Shown here piece after piece: positions 44,401 through 56,425 of a stretch of 64,000 nt of DNA (its first letter is position 1; each line of letters begins with the position of its first letter). The notes beneath the pieces are model-generated. The model worked only from the letters and a program-made list of their open reading frames with translations. It searched no databases and was not told the origin of the DNA. This stretch comes from Plantago ovata (lineage: Eukaryota; Streptophyta; Magnoliopsida; Lamiales; Plantaginaceae): positions 126,701,462 through 126,765,461 of the forward strand of contig CM051455.1 in NCBI GenBank assembly GCA_028274465.1, written 5' to 3'. Made by a program: the position numbers and the translations under genes.

Positions 44401-47194
44401 TTTTCAGACTCAATAACACACCAAGCAAGAGGGAATATACCACAGTTGGCACAGTGCCAACTGCACTCAGCAGTACTCCACTATACTTCCCCTTCAGATG
44501 ACAGCCGTCAAAAAATAAAAAAGGTGAACGACCAGCAAGGAAGCCCTGCTTCAACCCAGATAAGGCACAAAAGAATCTCCTAAATGTAGGTGGCATCTCC
44601 ACTGAAGGTATAGTATCTATCTCAACCACTGATCCTGGGTTGGTTATTAAGATCATCTCCCTATACTTGGGAGCCAGCTTGTAGCCTTGCTCTGGAATGC
44701 CTCCCAACACCAACATAGCTTGGTTCCTAGCCCTCCAGACCTTCATATAGCCAACCTGGACACCCAATTTGTTGTTCACCCATAATTCTAACTTCTTAGA
44801 AGATAAGTTTGGGTGTTCCTTTAGCTCTTGAACAAACTTATCCTTCAGCCAACTACCATCTGCATCTTTGCATCAACTCTCCTTACACACCTGTGAAGCC
44901 CATTGTACCTCTTTATCATCAATGCCATTCCACCACCATTAGGCTTGCATGGAGTCTCCATGGACAGCCCTACAAGTGACACAATGTGAGAAACAGGAAT
45001 GATTTAAGTAAGGGAAGTGAATTATGAGAAATTATAAGAATATGAGTAATACAATCACCTTATTCTTTGATGCACAGTACACTGTGTACCTATCCTTCTC
45101 ATTTCTATGTCTTACCATAGTAAATCCAACCTTCAAGACATATTCTTTAACCCTCTTTCTCAGTTCCTTACAAGAGCCAAACATTTGTCCAACCTCAAAC
45201 TCTTTGTCTGCAGATTCATAGTTCTCATGAAATTCATCTCCAGTCCAAGTTCCTTGCGGGATATGATCATTCTGCACCTCTTCATCACTTGGGTATGTGA
45301 CAGGAACCTCATCATCACCTTCATTGAATAGAAAAAAATAAGAAAATGGCAAGTAATAAATGCTTAAATGTAATACACAAACAAGAGAAAAAATACAGTA
45401 ATCCATACCTTCAACATTGTCAGGTCCTTGATCATTGTCTAGATCAACATTTTCATCCGCAACATCATCATCAGACCCCTCACACCTATTAAAACCTATC
45501 TCTCTATCTTCATCTTCATGAACATTCTCTGTCATAGGTTGATCATTCTCCCAATCAAGAAATCCTTCATCATCATCACTGTCAACCAACCTCTCTGGCT
45601 CAAACTCACTCTCTGGATCAAAATCATGCTCACTCTCATCTCCATCACCTCCATCATCATCATCATCAGTCTCAAGCATATATTCACAATCAAAGTCCAT
45701 ACCATCAGATTCATCACCATCAAAGTGAACATCATCACTTTCAGCTTTGTCACTCTCCTAATCCTCAACTAGCACATCATCATTTTGATCTTTTCCAACA
45801 CCTTCACCCTCTGTCACTCTTTCACCTTCTACACCATTTACCTCATTACCACAGTCTCATTAGTAGGTGGATTCATGTCACCCATTGCCTTATAGGAATT
45901 CAGAATGTCAGATAAAACATCATCCCAGCTACTGTCCTCCTCCCCCCCCATATCCATATTAGTGGAGTATCCATCTTTGGAATATAAGCACTAGGTGGTG
46001 TTCTCTCCACAACTGGACTGTGATAAGGGGGTGGAGTTGGTGATTTAGGCTCTGGAGTTGGTGATTTAGGCTCATTCTATGGGGGAGAAGACTGTGTTTC
46101 TTGTGTCATTGGTGGGTGACCATCATCCTCTGTCAAGTCAATGACTTCATCAGTTGGTTTTGGGAACCTTTTTGGCCCATTAGGTGGAGCTGATTTGGTG
46201 GCTCTTGGCCTAAACATCCTTCTCCTTACAGGTTCATCTTTTTGGCCCTTTAAGGGCACCTCAAATGGAAAATCAACACTCTCATCAACCTTATTTCCCT
46301 CACCCTTACTCTTTACTGGAGTATGTTTACCTAGAGGTACAACCAAGTCTACATTCAAGTAAAGTTCTACTTCTTTGAATTCCATATTACTAGCAAACAT
46401 GTTTCTAACATCATCATCAGTGTTAACATCTATTTTATTACCAACTTTAGTACCAGCAGACAATGTGAAAAACAGAGACTCAGGGCCCTTAATATCAACT
46501 TTACCCACAACAGATTCACCTAAATCTTTAAACAGTTTCGCATGAGTGTACCTTGTAGGATTAATGTCAGTCAGCGTAACTGGCTCCTTACAGCCATTCA
46601 CACGGATGTTAAACAGGTCTGTTTTCCTCACCATACCTTCAACCAAAAACAAGTAAAAACACTGTGAAACTCAAATTCGAAAAAACCCTAGTTCTAGCTT
46701 AGAACATAATTTAACAAAAATCCACCACAATATATACATCATACTGATCATAACAACAACTGAAACACAGAAACACAGAAAAAACACGAATTTCTGGAAA
46801 AAATTTACTAACCTTCAGTCGGGCGCCGTTTTTCCGTAATTCAACCGCCGTATGACATCGACAGTCTCCGATAAGCAATTATACGTAATAATATGGGCTT
46901 TGCGAAGCTTGATTATGGTCGAATTTTGTTGGAGTTTACAGTTGCAGAGGAAGCGTAGTATGGAGGGAAGTAAGGTACGGGAGGGGACAAGGGGAAGAAA
47001 AGGGAAATGAAAAGAATTTATGGAATTAGGTAATAAATCCCATTTCTCAGACTAAGGGCGCGTTTGGAATCTCAATATCGAATTTGGGTTTATAAGCTGG
47101 TCAAACTTTTTGAGGGATCTGGGGTTGGATGTAATTGTAGCGGGGAAGAAACGTAATTAGGTGCAACAGTGAGGTGAGTATTTGGAAATTTCCC
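41496..47194 (-). mobile_element. MuDR-like MULE with 9-bp TSD
   Basis: This 5.7-kb element carries a Mutator-type transposase on the minus strand. Its ends are GGGTAATTTTCATAC (left) and, on the minus strand at the right, GGGAAATTTCCAAATAC, giving weak inverted ends. The target duplication TTTGTACTG is exact (41487-41495 and 47195-47203). It splits the RT of the old LINE. The 9-bp duplication is the size typical of Mutator transposition. Confidence 0.92.
42598..46634 (-). pseudogene. MULE transposase gene remnant
   Basis: Read leftward from the ATG near 46634 (MVRKTDLFNIRVNG), the first part is a PB1-like N-terminal domain with an acidic and Pro-rich linker. The MuDR DNA-binding domain (VGQMFGSCKELRKRVKEY, about 45160-45200) follows. 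The catalytic core shows FFDGCHLKGKYSGVLLSAVG (44490-44550) with the first Asp, and a MADRQK block in a shifted frame near 44320. Next is a SWIM zinc finger (CNCNIWDLTGIPCRHAW, about 43540-43590), then a zinc knuckle (CSLCRNEGHNKNKC, about 43215-43260). Introns are likely (for example about 45320-45410). Stops and at least one frame change in a T-run near 44385 indicate a pseudogene. The intact protein would cut and join element ends. Confidence 0.82.
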
Positions 47195-48024
47195 TTTGTA
47201 CTGCTATTGATGAATTCTTTGAGAATGGAAAGTTACTCAAACAAGTGAATAATAATTCTGTCTCACTTGTGCCAAAGGTTGATAGTCCTATGTATGCTAA
47301 AGATTTTCGGCCTATTGCTTGTTGCAACATTCTCTATAAGATGATCACGAAGATTCTAGCCCAAAGATTGCAACATATGATGCCTAGTCTTGTGTGTTGG
47401 ACAGTCAGAGTGCTTTTGTCAAGGGAAGACAACTTCACCACAATATTTTGTTGACTCAGGAGCTCATTAAAGGGTATGGTCAAAGGAATGTCTCTCCTAG
47501 GTGTTTAATGAAGATTGATCTAAGGAAGGCATATGATTATGTGAGGTGGAAGTTCTTATATTATGTGCTAAAGTGCTATGGGTTTAGTGATTGGTTTGTA
47601 CATCGAGTCATGATCTGTGTGTCTTCTGCTACCTTCTCCTTTAACATAAATGGAAGATTGGAAGGTCATTTTAAGGGGGCGCAAGGATTAAGGCGGTGAG
47701 CCACTAAGTCCATACTTATTTGTTCTCTGTATGGATTATCTTACTAGGATGATGAGGATTGGTGTTCAGAATTCCGGTTTTCAGCATCATCCGAAATGCA
47801 AGAAGCTTGATATTGTTCAGATAGGTTTTGCAGATGATCTAATGGTGTTCAGTAAGGCAGATTATGGGTCTTCACAGATTATCATGGATATCTTGTCTAG
47901 ATTTTCTGCTTCTTCAGGTCTTCAAATGAATAGGGATAAGAGTTCGATTTATTTTGGAGGAGTTTTAAATGATTTGAAATAGGAGCTGCTAACACTGACT
48001 GGTTTATGGGAAGGGGAGTTTCCC
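47195..48024 (+). pseudogene. Old LINE ORF2, reverse transcriptase part
   Basis: RT motifs appear in order: VSLVPKVDSPMYAKDFRPIA, SAFVKGRQLHHNILLTQELI, MKIDLRKAYDYVRWKF, GLRR (in place of GLRQGDPLSP, frame broken at 47697-47705) and IGFADDLMVFSKAD (the FADD active site). The sequence stops at GEFPFR, where an intact LINE would continue YLGVPL. The LINE 3' third is therefore missing. Confidence 0.85.
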
Positions 48025-48192
48025 TTTAGAGGTAAAAGTTTACTAACAATCCATATTTATGTACCTTATTAGGAAGAAAAATAACAAAAAATAACAAAAT
48101 GGGTAGTTTAATATGCAAAAAAATCATTAAAAAATTAATATATAAGTAAAGAAAAAAAAAAGGGTAGTGCTCCCCAACGTAGCTCCGCCCCT
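48025..48192. other. AT-rich junction between old LINE and duplicated segment
   Basis: An A-rich stretch ends in GTAGTGCTCCCCAACGTAGC and TCCGCCCCTGAGGG. It has no similarity to either neighbour that I can see and marks the breakpoint of the segmental duplication. Confidence 0.5.
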
Positions 48193-48507
48193 GAGGGAGA
48201 GTGATAGGATGGTTCAAGACACTGAGAAGTACAAAGAGAAGGATGAGGAGTTCAAGAGAAGAGTGAATGCCTGGAATGCTTTGGAGAATTTTGCTTACGA
48301 AATGAGGAATGAAGTTACATGTGATCAGAAAAGTGCATTGAAGCTTTCACAGGCTAATAAGAAAAAAATCATGAAGGCGTTCGACTATCAAATGGCTGGA
48401 CAACAATCAATTTTCTGGGGCTGATGAATGCAACAATAAGGAGAAAGAGCTCAAGGGTATCTGGAACCGGGCTCAGAAAAGAACCTCACTCTTTTGGTGG
48501 AAATAGG
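48193..48507 (+). pseudogene. HSP70 3'-end fragment
   Basis: This is a close copy of 36332-36648 ([40 protein letters not shown]). It has a small deletion after MKAF and a frame change that ends the frame at QSIFWG. It lacks everything upstream of the last ~105 codons, so no chaperone can be made. It marks the left end of the duplicated segment. Confidence 0.92.
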
Positions 48508-49520
48508 ATTTTTATGATTAATTAAGTTTTATGATTAATTTATCAGGTTTTAGTATGTCTTTAAGTTGGTGGATTATGGTTGTTTAAATATGAACCAGAC
48601 ACATTACATTGTTCTTAGACTTGCATGCAGTGGCAGAGGGAGAGGGGGTATCATATACCAGAACAAGAAGATTGATGTTCTTGACCTTCACTGCTCATTG
48701 CATTGTTCTTAGTTTTGCTAATGCTATGTAATACCGAAACTTGTCCTTTAGTTCTCGTGTTTCATGGACAGGCTAGACAAACCAGTATTATATGGAGTCC
48801 AATAATTACATATGCAGCTCCTGAAAGCTACAAGTTCACCCGGCAACAGAACATATAAGGAAACTTGGCCTGGAACAGTTAGCAAATGACAAGTGATAAA
48901 ATGTACTTGTTTCAGGACGAGGCGAATAACTAATTGAACCTTGCTTTTCCTTAACAGTTTCACCATACCATTTCTAACTGATCAAACGACAATTCGAAGG
49001 TTAGATACACCCTGGCACAAGGTTCATGTACTCAAAACTTATGCTTACCAACTAACAACGTGATAAGGCCGCTACAATCTAACGTCTAAACTGTCAGGAG
49101 TCAGGACTATCGATCCTACTCTACTTCTGCACAGTATGAACTCAACAACATATCAATACTAGCTAGTAACTGAAAGTAAAAATAATTAATCAGCAAAACT
49201 TGAAACTAGTAATCAATTGAACTGGCAACAGTATTTGGAACTACAGATTAGTCAGAAAGTAGCACTACATTTAGAAATTCGATTTCCAGGAGCAGCTGAT
49301 TCGTGAAGTAATTAAGCAACAGAGTTTGAAACAACTAGTATGAAAGAACTGATAGATTGAATCGAACAGCTAAATCACAATCAAAATCAATCCAAAGCAA
49401 TAACTAGACTGGCAGAGATGATGATACGTCATCAATCGGTAGCAGGAACGTATCTACCAGTATCAATCGATTGCAATTCTACAGTGGTAGCAGAGATGAT
49501 ATATCTATCCAAAAAGATTC
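48508..49520. other. Duplicated intergenic region
   Basis: This is similar to 36649-37441, with insertions and deletions, for example extra bases near 48632-48660 and near 48950-49160. No gene is supported. Confidence 0.65.
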
Positions 49521-50300
49521 TCAATTGATGCATACACCTGGGCCGCGGTTACCTCGATCAATTCTTTTCTCTGGTTCATCGCCAGTTACAATGGCTTTAC
49601 CTTTATCAATCCGTTTCTGTAGTTCATCGGCAGTTTCAATGCCTTCACCATTATCAATCTGTTCCTCTGGTTCTTCGCTAGCAGTAGCTGTAACTTGTGG
49701 CAGCACCTGTTCATCTCTAGCAGTACTAGTCGTTGGGTTTTCTAAATCTCTAGCAATGTGCTGTTCACCTTCTGGAACCGACTGAACTGCTGCAGGTAAT
49801 TACAAAGATCGAAAAACAAGTACAGTACGTATGAAAATCATAATCGAACGAGTTAAGATTGGAACCATCATTAACACTAGTAGCGTGTGTTTAGATTCTT
49901 CACCTTGAGAGGTTGGTGGAGAAGTTTCTGGACCAACGATTGCAGCGCGTATCGTTTGAAACAGGCCATTGAGACCAGCATGAATTCTTTGAGAGGTCGA
50001 TGGAGAAGTTTGTGGATCATCAGGAACATATCCCTCATGCATATACTCAAGCACACCGAAAGCAAAATCTGAACCACCGACCCAGGCGAGGATCCCTCCG
50101 ACAAGCAAAAACGTTAAAATGACAGAAACTCTAGCAATCACATCCAACCAGACATTCTCGCTTCTTGGAATTAGCCAAACGATAGCGAATGAGCAACAGA
50201 CAAACCCAGCGACCATGAGATAACAAATTACAGCAACAAATAGTATGTCATCTTCATCACCTTCAGGCTCTGCGGCAGCAGCAGCAGGATGGTGATCCAT
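49521..50300 (-). CDS. Two-exon gene for a small two-helix membrane protein, copy 2
   Basis: Exon 1 is 50300-49904 and exon 2 is 49789-49521, with the same splice sites as copy 1, giving about 221 residues. The start is MDHHPAAAAAEPEGDEDD, and the two hydrophobic helices remain (VICYLMVAGFVCCSFAIVW, SVILTFLLVGGILAW). The soluble part and the repeated (E/Q)KxIDxG tail are conserved and end GPGVCIN. Many amino-acid changes against copy 1 keep the frame open, which suggests both were under selection or the duplication is fairly young. The TATA box of copy 1 is altered here (TATGAATAG, about 50426-50434, minus). Function unknown. Confidence 0.7.
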
Positions 50301-50640
50301 TTGACAATGGAGATAGACTAGTGATGAATCAGAGAATAATCGACAGAGAAAGAGATTTTTGATTTTACTCTACTCTGTCTGTGTATGTGATGAAGTAAGT
50401 AATACTACTTGGCTAGTACAGTAACTATTCATAACCAACAATTAAACGCAGATAATAATTAATCTCATAACCGCCTTAATTAATCTCTATTCTTCTTGAA
50501 AAATATCTCTAACTAATTTTTTTTTTGGCGCGCTCGGTTAACTGATTCTGTTTTGCTTGAAAATATCTCTAACTGTAATTAGTTTTACCACTGTAAACTT
50601 CATTCTGTTTTATGTAACTAATAATAACATTTTCTTTTTT
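50301..50640. promoter_or_regulatory. 5' flank of membrane-protein copy 2, cut by a LINE
   Basis: This is similar to 38321-38680 but with a deletion in the TATA box. It ends in AACATTTTCTTTTTT (50626-50640), which is repeated at 55651-55665 and is the LINE target duplication. The upstream remainder of the flank is displaced by 5 kb. Confidence 0.65.
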
Positions 50641-50781
50641 TTTTTTTTTGAACAAAAATAGCTTTTTTTATTCCAGTACAACGTTTCAGTACAACCCTCA
50701 AAACAAAATGCCTTCTCTAATAGGACACGCCCCATTAGACTACAAAACTAAATTCAAACTTAACTAACTTCACCAAAAGTA

Positions 50782-53700
50782 TTAGACACTAGGAGCACCA
50801 AAGCGAGTTTGACAGTACTCGTGCATTGTTTTAACAAACCAACACCGAGCTAATGTATTTCTTGTCACCATCTTCAGGAAGATATTAGTATCACATGTTT
50901 TCCCCTGAAAAATTCTCTGGTTCCTTTCCTTCCAAAGGACATAAATCAACTCAGTTATCATGGCTTTAAGAAACCGGCAACATGCTTTCTTCCCAGCAAC
51001 TCTGCCGCATAGTTGTGCAAGACTAAAGGGCCTTCTCACAGAATGTCCAGCCCAGCCCAGAACAGCTGCTAATGCATTTTCAGTGAATTCGCACTCAAAG
51101 AAAAGGTGTTGAACAGTTTCTTCCTCTCGGCCACATAAAACACAAATCGGGTCCACTTGAATTCCAAAATGCAGCATCCTAACTTTCGTAGCAATTCGGC
51201 CTCTTAGCACTAACCAGGTTATGAACTGTGCACGAGGGGTGGCCAAATTATTCAGCACATACTCCCTCCAAGGTACCTTGTCTATGCTCGGCCACAGTTC
51301 CTTATAGATGCAAGTCGTTTTAAATTTACTTTCTCCTAGCTGCTGCTGCCAGGTCCTGTTATCTGCTACCAACCGACGCATTTTCAAAATTTTCTTCATG
51401 AGATATGATGCATGTGGAGGGCAATCCATGAGCATCACATCTTGACCTTTGATATAAAACCCATGAATCCAACGAATCCAAAGTTTTTCAGCATTAGAAT
51501 GTAAAGACCAAAGCAATTTTAGGATACACGCTTTGTTCCAAGACGCCAAATGCATGAAACCTAACCCTCCTTCAGATTTTGGCCGGCACAGCTCGTCCCA
51601 TGCAACTAGAGCCTTCTTTGAATCTCCACACTCCCCTGTCCATAAGAATTTCCTACAAATAGCCTCAATAGCAACAATAACTTTCTTTGGGAAGAGAAAC
51701 AATTGGCACCAATAATTTTGCACCGCATATAAGACACTCTTTATCAATTGCAATCTTCCTCCATAACTCAAAAATTTGGCCGTCCAATGTCTCACCTTAG
51801 CTACCATTTTCTCAAATAGTGGTTGATATTGAAGAATAGACAACCTCTTAGCATTCAACGGGACGCCCAAATATTGAAAAGGAAGAGAGCCCTCCTGAAT
51901 TCGAGAAGCAGTAGTAATACTTTCCCTTTTGGACTGAGCTACACCACCAAAATACATTTCGCACTTATTCTTATTAGCTATGAGTCCCGAGGTTGCACTA
52001 AATCTTTCAAAATACTCCAACAGTACAGCCACCGATTTCTCCGTACCCTTAGAGAAGAACAATAAGTCATCCACAAAAGTTAAGTTTGTAATTTTAAGCT
52101 CTTTACACATCGGATGGTATCTAAAAGAAGGTTGCGTTGCAAGGACTTCATCAACCTACTCAAATACTCCATACACAACACAAATAAATAGGGAGAAATC
52201 GGATCCCCTTGTCTCAAGCCCTTCTTTCCGTCAAAAGGATTTATCACTTGTCCATTAAAACAAATTTGATAAGATACCGTTGTTAGACAAGTGATAATCC
52301 ACCCAACAAATTGATGAGGAAAACCCAAAGCCCGAAGCAACTCTTCCATAAAAACCCAAGATATGGAATCATACGCTTTTTGAAGATCCATTTTAATCAT
52401 ACACCGAGCAGATATGCTTTTCCGACCATACCCCCTAATCAACTCTTGTGCCATGATTGTATTATCATGAATGAACCTCCCCGGAACAAATGCGGCTTGT
52501 TCCTCTCCAACCAAAACCTCCATTAAAGTACTCATTCGATTCGTCAAAATCTTCGATATGATCTTATAAAGAACAGTACAACATGCAATCGGCCTATAAT
52601 CTTTTATTGTAGAAGCTGTTGGGGATTTAGGAATCAAGGTTATAAGTGTAGTATTAACGCACCTTAACAACTTCCCCGTCAAGAAGAAATCTCGCACTGC
52701 TGCCTTAACTTCTGCCCCAATTATTGGCCATGCTTTTTTGTAAAACCGAGCCAAATATCCATCTATTCCGGGAGCTTTATCATCTCCAATATCCAGCAGC
52801 CCTTTCCAAATTTCCAGATCAGTAACTGGCCCCATCAAGCTACGTCTTTGTGGAATTGTTAGCACCGGCCCTAGAGCCACAACTTGTAAGTCCAAAGCTT
52901 TTGAGGTTTCAGCTGTAGTTCCAAGCAATTGCTTGTAGAACATCGTAACTTCATGAGCAATGTCATCCTCATCAGTTAATCTTTGACCTGCAGCATTTAT
53001 CAACAAAGTAATACCTGAGTTTGCCCTTGCCTTAACACTTGCATGAAAATATTTATTATTATTATCTCCGCATTTCAGCCAATGCACTTTGGAGTGTTGT
53101 TTCAAAATTTTCTCCTCTGTTTCTAGCCAAGAATTCAACTCCAATTGTGCCGTTCTCATTTCCACAAACAAACTAGCATTCAGCGGATCACTTTGCAAAG
53201 CAGTCTGTAACTGCTGCACCTTATCTCTCAGCTCTACCACCTTTATTTCAGCTCGGGTGACATGACGAATTAACGGTGCAAGGCTCTGCCTCAACTTTAA
53301 CAGTTTATTCCAAACTTTATACATTTTTACACCCTCTACTTGGGCCTGCCAGCCTGCAGAAATTGTAGCCAGAAACATATCATGATCCGTGATACAATTC
53401 AAGAACCTAAACTGTTTCCGTCTTTGTCTAACTGGCCGAGTAACCATCTGAACCAAAAGAGGGGAGTGGTCAGATCCTCCCGAATTAAGGACCTCAACCA
53501 CACAATTACCAAAATGTTGCATCCAAAGTTGACTCCCAAAGCATCTATCTATCCTTGTGTAAATGAGATTATCTTCCTGATTATTACACCAAGTGTAATC
53601 CCATCCCACACAATGAATTTCAGTAAGCTGTAAATCAAACACCACTTCTCGGAACGGAGCGCATTCTACATCACTTACTTGAAGCCCTCCAATCCAATCC

Positions 53701-54143
53701 TCCGAAGAGAGGACATTATTAAAATCTCCTAAAATGATCCAAGGTAAACTCACCATAGTTTGGATGCGTCTCAGTTCATTCCAAAGGGCACACCTATTTT
53801 CAGCTTCATTCCTGCCATAAATGAACGTTGCTTCAACCTGATATGCTCCATTTAGCCAGCAAATCTTCCCATGAACAGTTTGGGACGAACTAGACAGCTT
53901 TTGAAACTGAACCACATTAGCATCCCAACACACCCAAATTCTACCATTCACCGCTTCATCATAATTATCCTCAAACTTCCAATGCAAACCAAATTTTCTA
54001 CGAATAGCTAACGCTTTATTTTTCTTAACTCTAGTTTCTATCAAAGCACATAGAGCCACTTTATTATATCTACAAAACTTAATTACCTCACTTTGTCGAA
54101 GAGACTTATTCAAGCCCCTCACATTCCAACTTGCTATCGTCAT
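50782..54143 (-). pseudogene. LINE ORF2 (endonuclease, reverse transcriptase, zf-RVT), one frameshift
   Basis: The ATG at 54143 begins MTIASWNVRGLN. Endonuclease motifs are ALIETRV, WIILGDFNNVLS and GGSDHSPLLV. RT motifs include KAPGIDGYLARFYKK, RPIACCTVLYKIISKIL, FVPGRFIHDNTIMAQELI, MIKMDLQKAYDSISW, GLRQGDPISPYLF and, after a frame change near 52130, LTFVDDLLFFSKG. The C-terminal zf-RVT-type region is seen in FITWLVLRGRIATK and CVLCGREEETVQHLFFEC. The frame ends at 50782. One missing base near 52130-52135 accounts for the split; otherwise the catalytic residues are kept (FVDD in place of the common FADD). Confidence 0.88.
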
Positions 54144-55620
54144 TGAGAAATATTGGGGGGACCTGGGTGCTGCTCACCCTCTGCAATATCACCAAAACTA
54201 CCAAACTGAACTGATGCGTCATCAATAACTCGCTGTAACACTCTAAACTGATTACCTTGCTCTTGAGTAATTCCAGACTGCCTTTGCTGACCACTACGGG
54301 GAGGTTGTCTACCAAGAGTATTTTCAAGCACATTAGGTGCATTTTGGACCTGATCAGAGCCCGTAATCTCCGCAGCAGGTTGAGCATTTGGGTTTGGACC
54401 TCTATTAACCACAGCCCATTGTGTAGTAGGCGCCGGGTTTCTCCTCCTATTTCTCGGAGCCGGTTGATTCCTTTGCTCTTGTGGCGGCCTTGGTTGTATA
54501 TCCTCCCTACACTTATGTCCAATCATTTGACATTTTTGGCAGTAGATAGGAGTCCATTCATATTCGATCACTTGCTCCAACATACCACCCGACGGCTTAC
54601 GAATTCTGACCATCTTCTTCAATGGCTGGCTAATGTCTACTTCTATCATAACCCTTGCAAAATGCAGCTTAGCCTGCTTAATCGTACATTCATCAGTCCT
54701 TACTGGTTTCCCAACAAGACTAGCAACTCTCTGCAAGGATCTCTTCGACCATAAATAAACAGGCAGTTTTGGGAATTTCACCCATATTGCCATTTTAGTA
54801 AGTTCCTCCTTACTGTAATCAAAGTCTGGAGTCCATTTCCTCAAAATCACTGGATGGTTCTTCAACGTATATGGCCCCCAGATTGAACTAACTCACAATC
54901 CTCAGCCGATTTGAAGCAGGCAAGGAAGAAATCATTATCTACATGGTGCAAAGTAGGGACTGCCATCTTCCCCCATACCTTCTCCACAAAACCTTCCATA
55001 TAGCCAAGGGTGTGTTGAGGCCCTACTACATACATCACCAAAGAGTGCTTCCACTTATCTACTTCCTCCACAACGTCTTCATCAGACAAACACACATAAG
55101 CCCCTTCCTCATCCATATCAGGAGCTTCATACTCCAGCTCTAACCCATTTACAGCAAGTCGATTCCCTACCAAAGGTTGTCGAGGCTCTGGTTCGGCAAT
55201 AATTTCCTCCAATAGATCCACATCTTCCTCATCGGGAGCTTGCTCATTAGCCCTTGTCAAATCCAGCCTCCTCGCCGCAGGTACAGGATTTGGGTTTGGC
55301 TCCTCTCTGTTCGCTCCTCTGTGCAGGCCCTGCGGTACCGCCGCCACAACCAGCTGATCAGTTATCGGACCACTTGAGACCGGAGGAATCACAGCCACAA
55401 GCGGCGTTACCAGACCGTCAGACACCGGAATTGGTTGATTGATTTCATCAGAGCTAGGGTTTGCAATCTCTCCCCCTTGTCGATTGCTTCCCATCGCCGG
55501 AGAAACAAATAGCGTATCCCTAAGCAGCGCAGCATCCCTTGCAGCACGAGCAGCATTCGTCGGCCGACCTCGGTTGCGCGGACCTGTGCCACCAGATCGA
55601 CGATTTCTCCTTCTCGTCAT
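54140..55620 (-). pseudogene. LINE ORF1 (DUF4283 and CCHC zinc knuckle), one frameshift
   Basis: It starts at 55620 (MTRRRNRRSGG), with a basic, Pro-rich N-terminus. The DUF4283 RNA-binding-like domain (about 54880-54985 and continuing past the break: WKHSLVMYVVGPQHTLGYME, WKxx..WVKFPKLPVYLW) follows, and then the zinc knuckle CQKCQMIGHKC (about 54520). The frame is lost in a run of G at about 54872-54876, where one base seems missing; both sides are open. The stop TGA (54142-54140) overlaps the ORF2 start as ATGA. ORF1 proteins of this class bind LINE RNA. Confidence 0.85.
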
Positions 55621-55665
55621 ATTTTTCGCCGCGCGTGTATCCTACGCGTCAACATTTTCTTTTTT

Positions 55666-56425
55666 TCCTTCAGAATAAAGTTTTATTTTGTAACTAACTA
55701 GTGAATTATCATTATTTCAACAAAGATGTGTTTAACTATTTATTGCTTTGTACAAGATGCCACCCGGAAGCAATAATAATTTGACCAATTGTTAAAATCG
55801 TCACTAACTTCTCACTCATTTACAAGTGTGGGTCGTACTGAGTGTATCTAACTTGAAACGGTAAAATATCAATTGGGTTTTGGGACGATGTGTTTCGCCC
55901 ATATCTTCACTTTAGAGGAGACTAATACCGTCGAAATTCACACATACTAGACCTGTTTCAAATTAGTAAAAACTTCATATGTCTAACGCTAACTACAAAC
56001 TTTATTTCAAAATCAAACAATAAATTATATATTCGAAAAGTATTTTTATTACTATGATGAGCAAAGGCAAGATTTCTATAATGTCATATCCTACTTGATC
56101 GGGCGGTTCAATGGAGTATGCGGTTTCCGGTTGCACTTCATCATATACGAGGAATCATAATTGTAATCACAACCAACGAATACCGTTCACGGTTCTTGAT
56201 CGAACCAACCGGGAATCACCAGCTCTTGGATAAAAAAAATTTAATCTTTTTATTCGTTGTTACTCTAATTAATAAAACAACATCTCTAATTATATCAGAG
56301 CCTCTAATATAATTAGAGTTGTTGTGCTCTAACAAGTTTGTCTCGCTTTAGCAGTCCATAAAATAATGACAAATGAAATCGATCTAATCCCTCAACTTGA
56401 GTACATATTGTTAACATATTGCTAA
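55666..56425. other. Displaced upstream flank of membrane-protein copy 2
   Basis: Similar to 38640-39246. Similarity fades near 56300 and Tat 2 begins at 56426. No gene is visible. Confidence 0.65.

Larger units (their letters stand above)
50641..55650 (-). mobile_element. Nearly full-length L1-type LINE
   Basis: This 5-kb minus-strand LINE has a short 5' UTR (about 30 bp), ORF1, ORF2 and a poly(A) end read as T-run at 50641-50649. The target duplication of at least 15 bp (AACATTTTCTTTTTT, 50626-50640 and 55651-55665) matches target-primed insertion at a T/A-rich site. Only one frame change per ORF was found, so the insertion is young relative to the LINE at 39255-48024. Confidence 0.9.
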
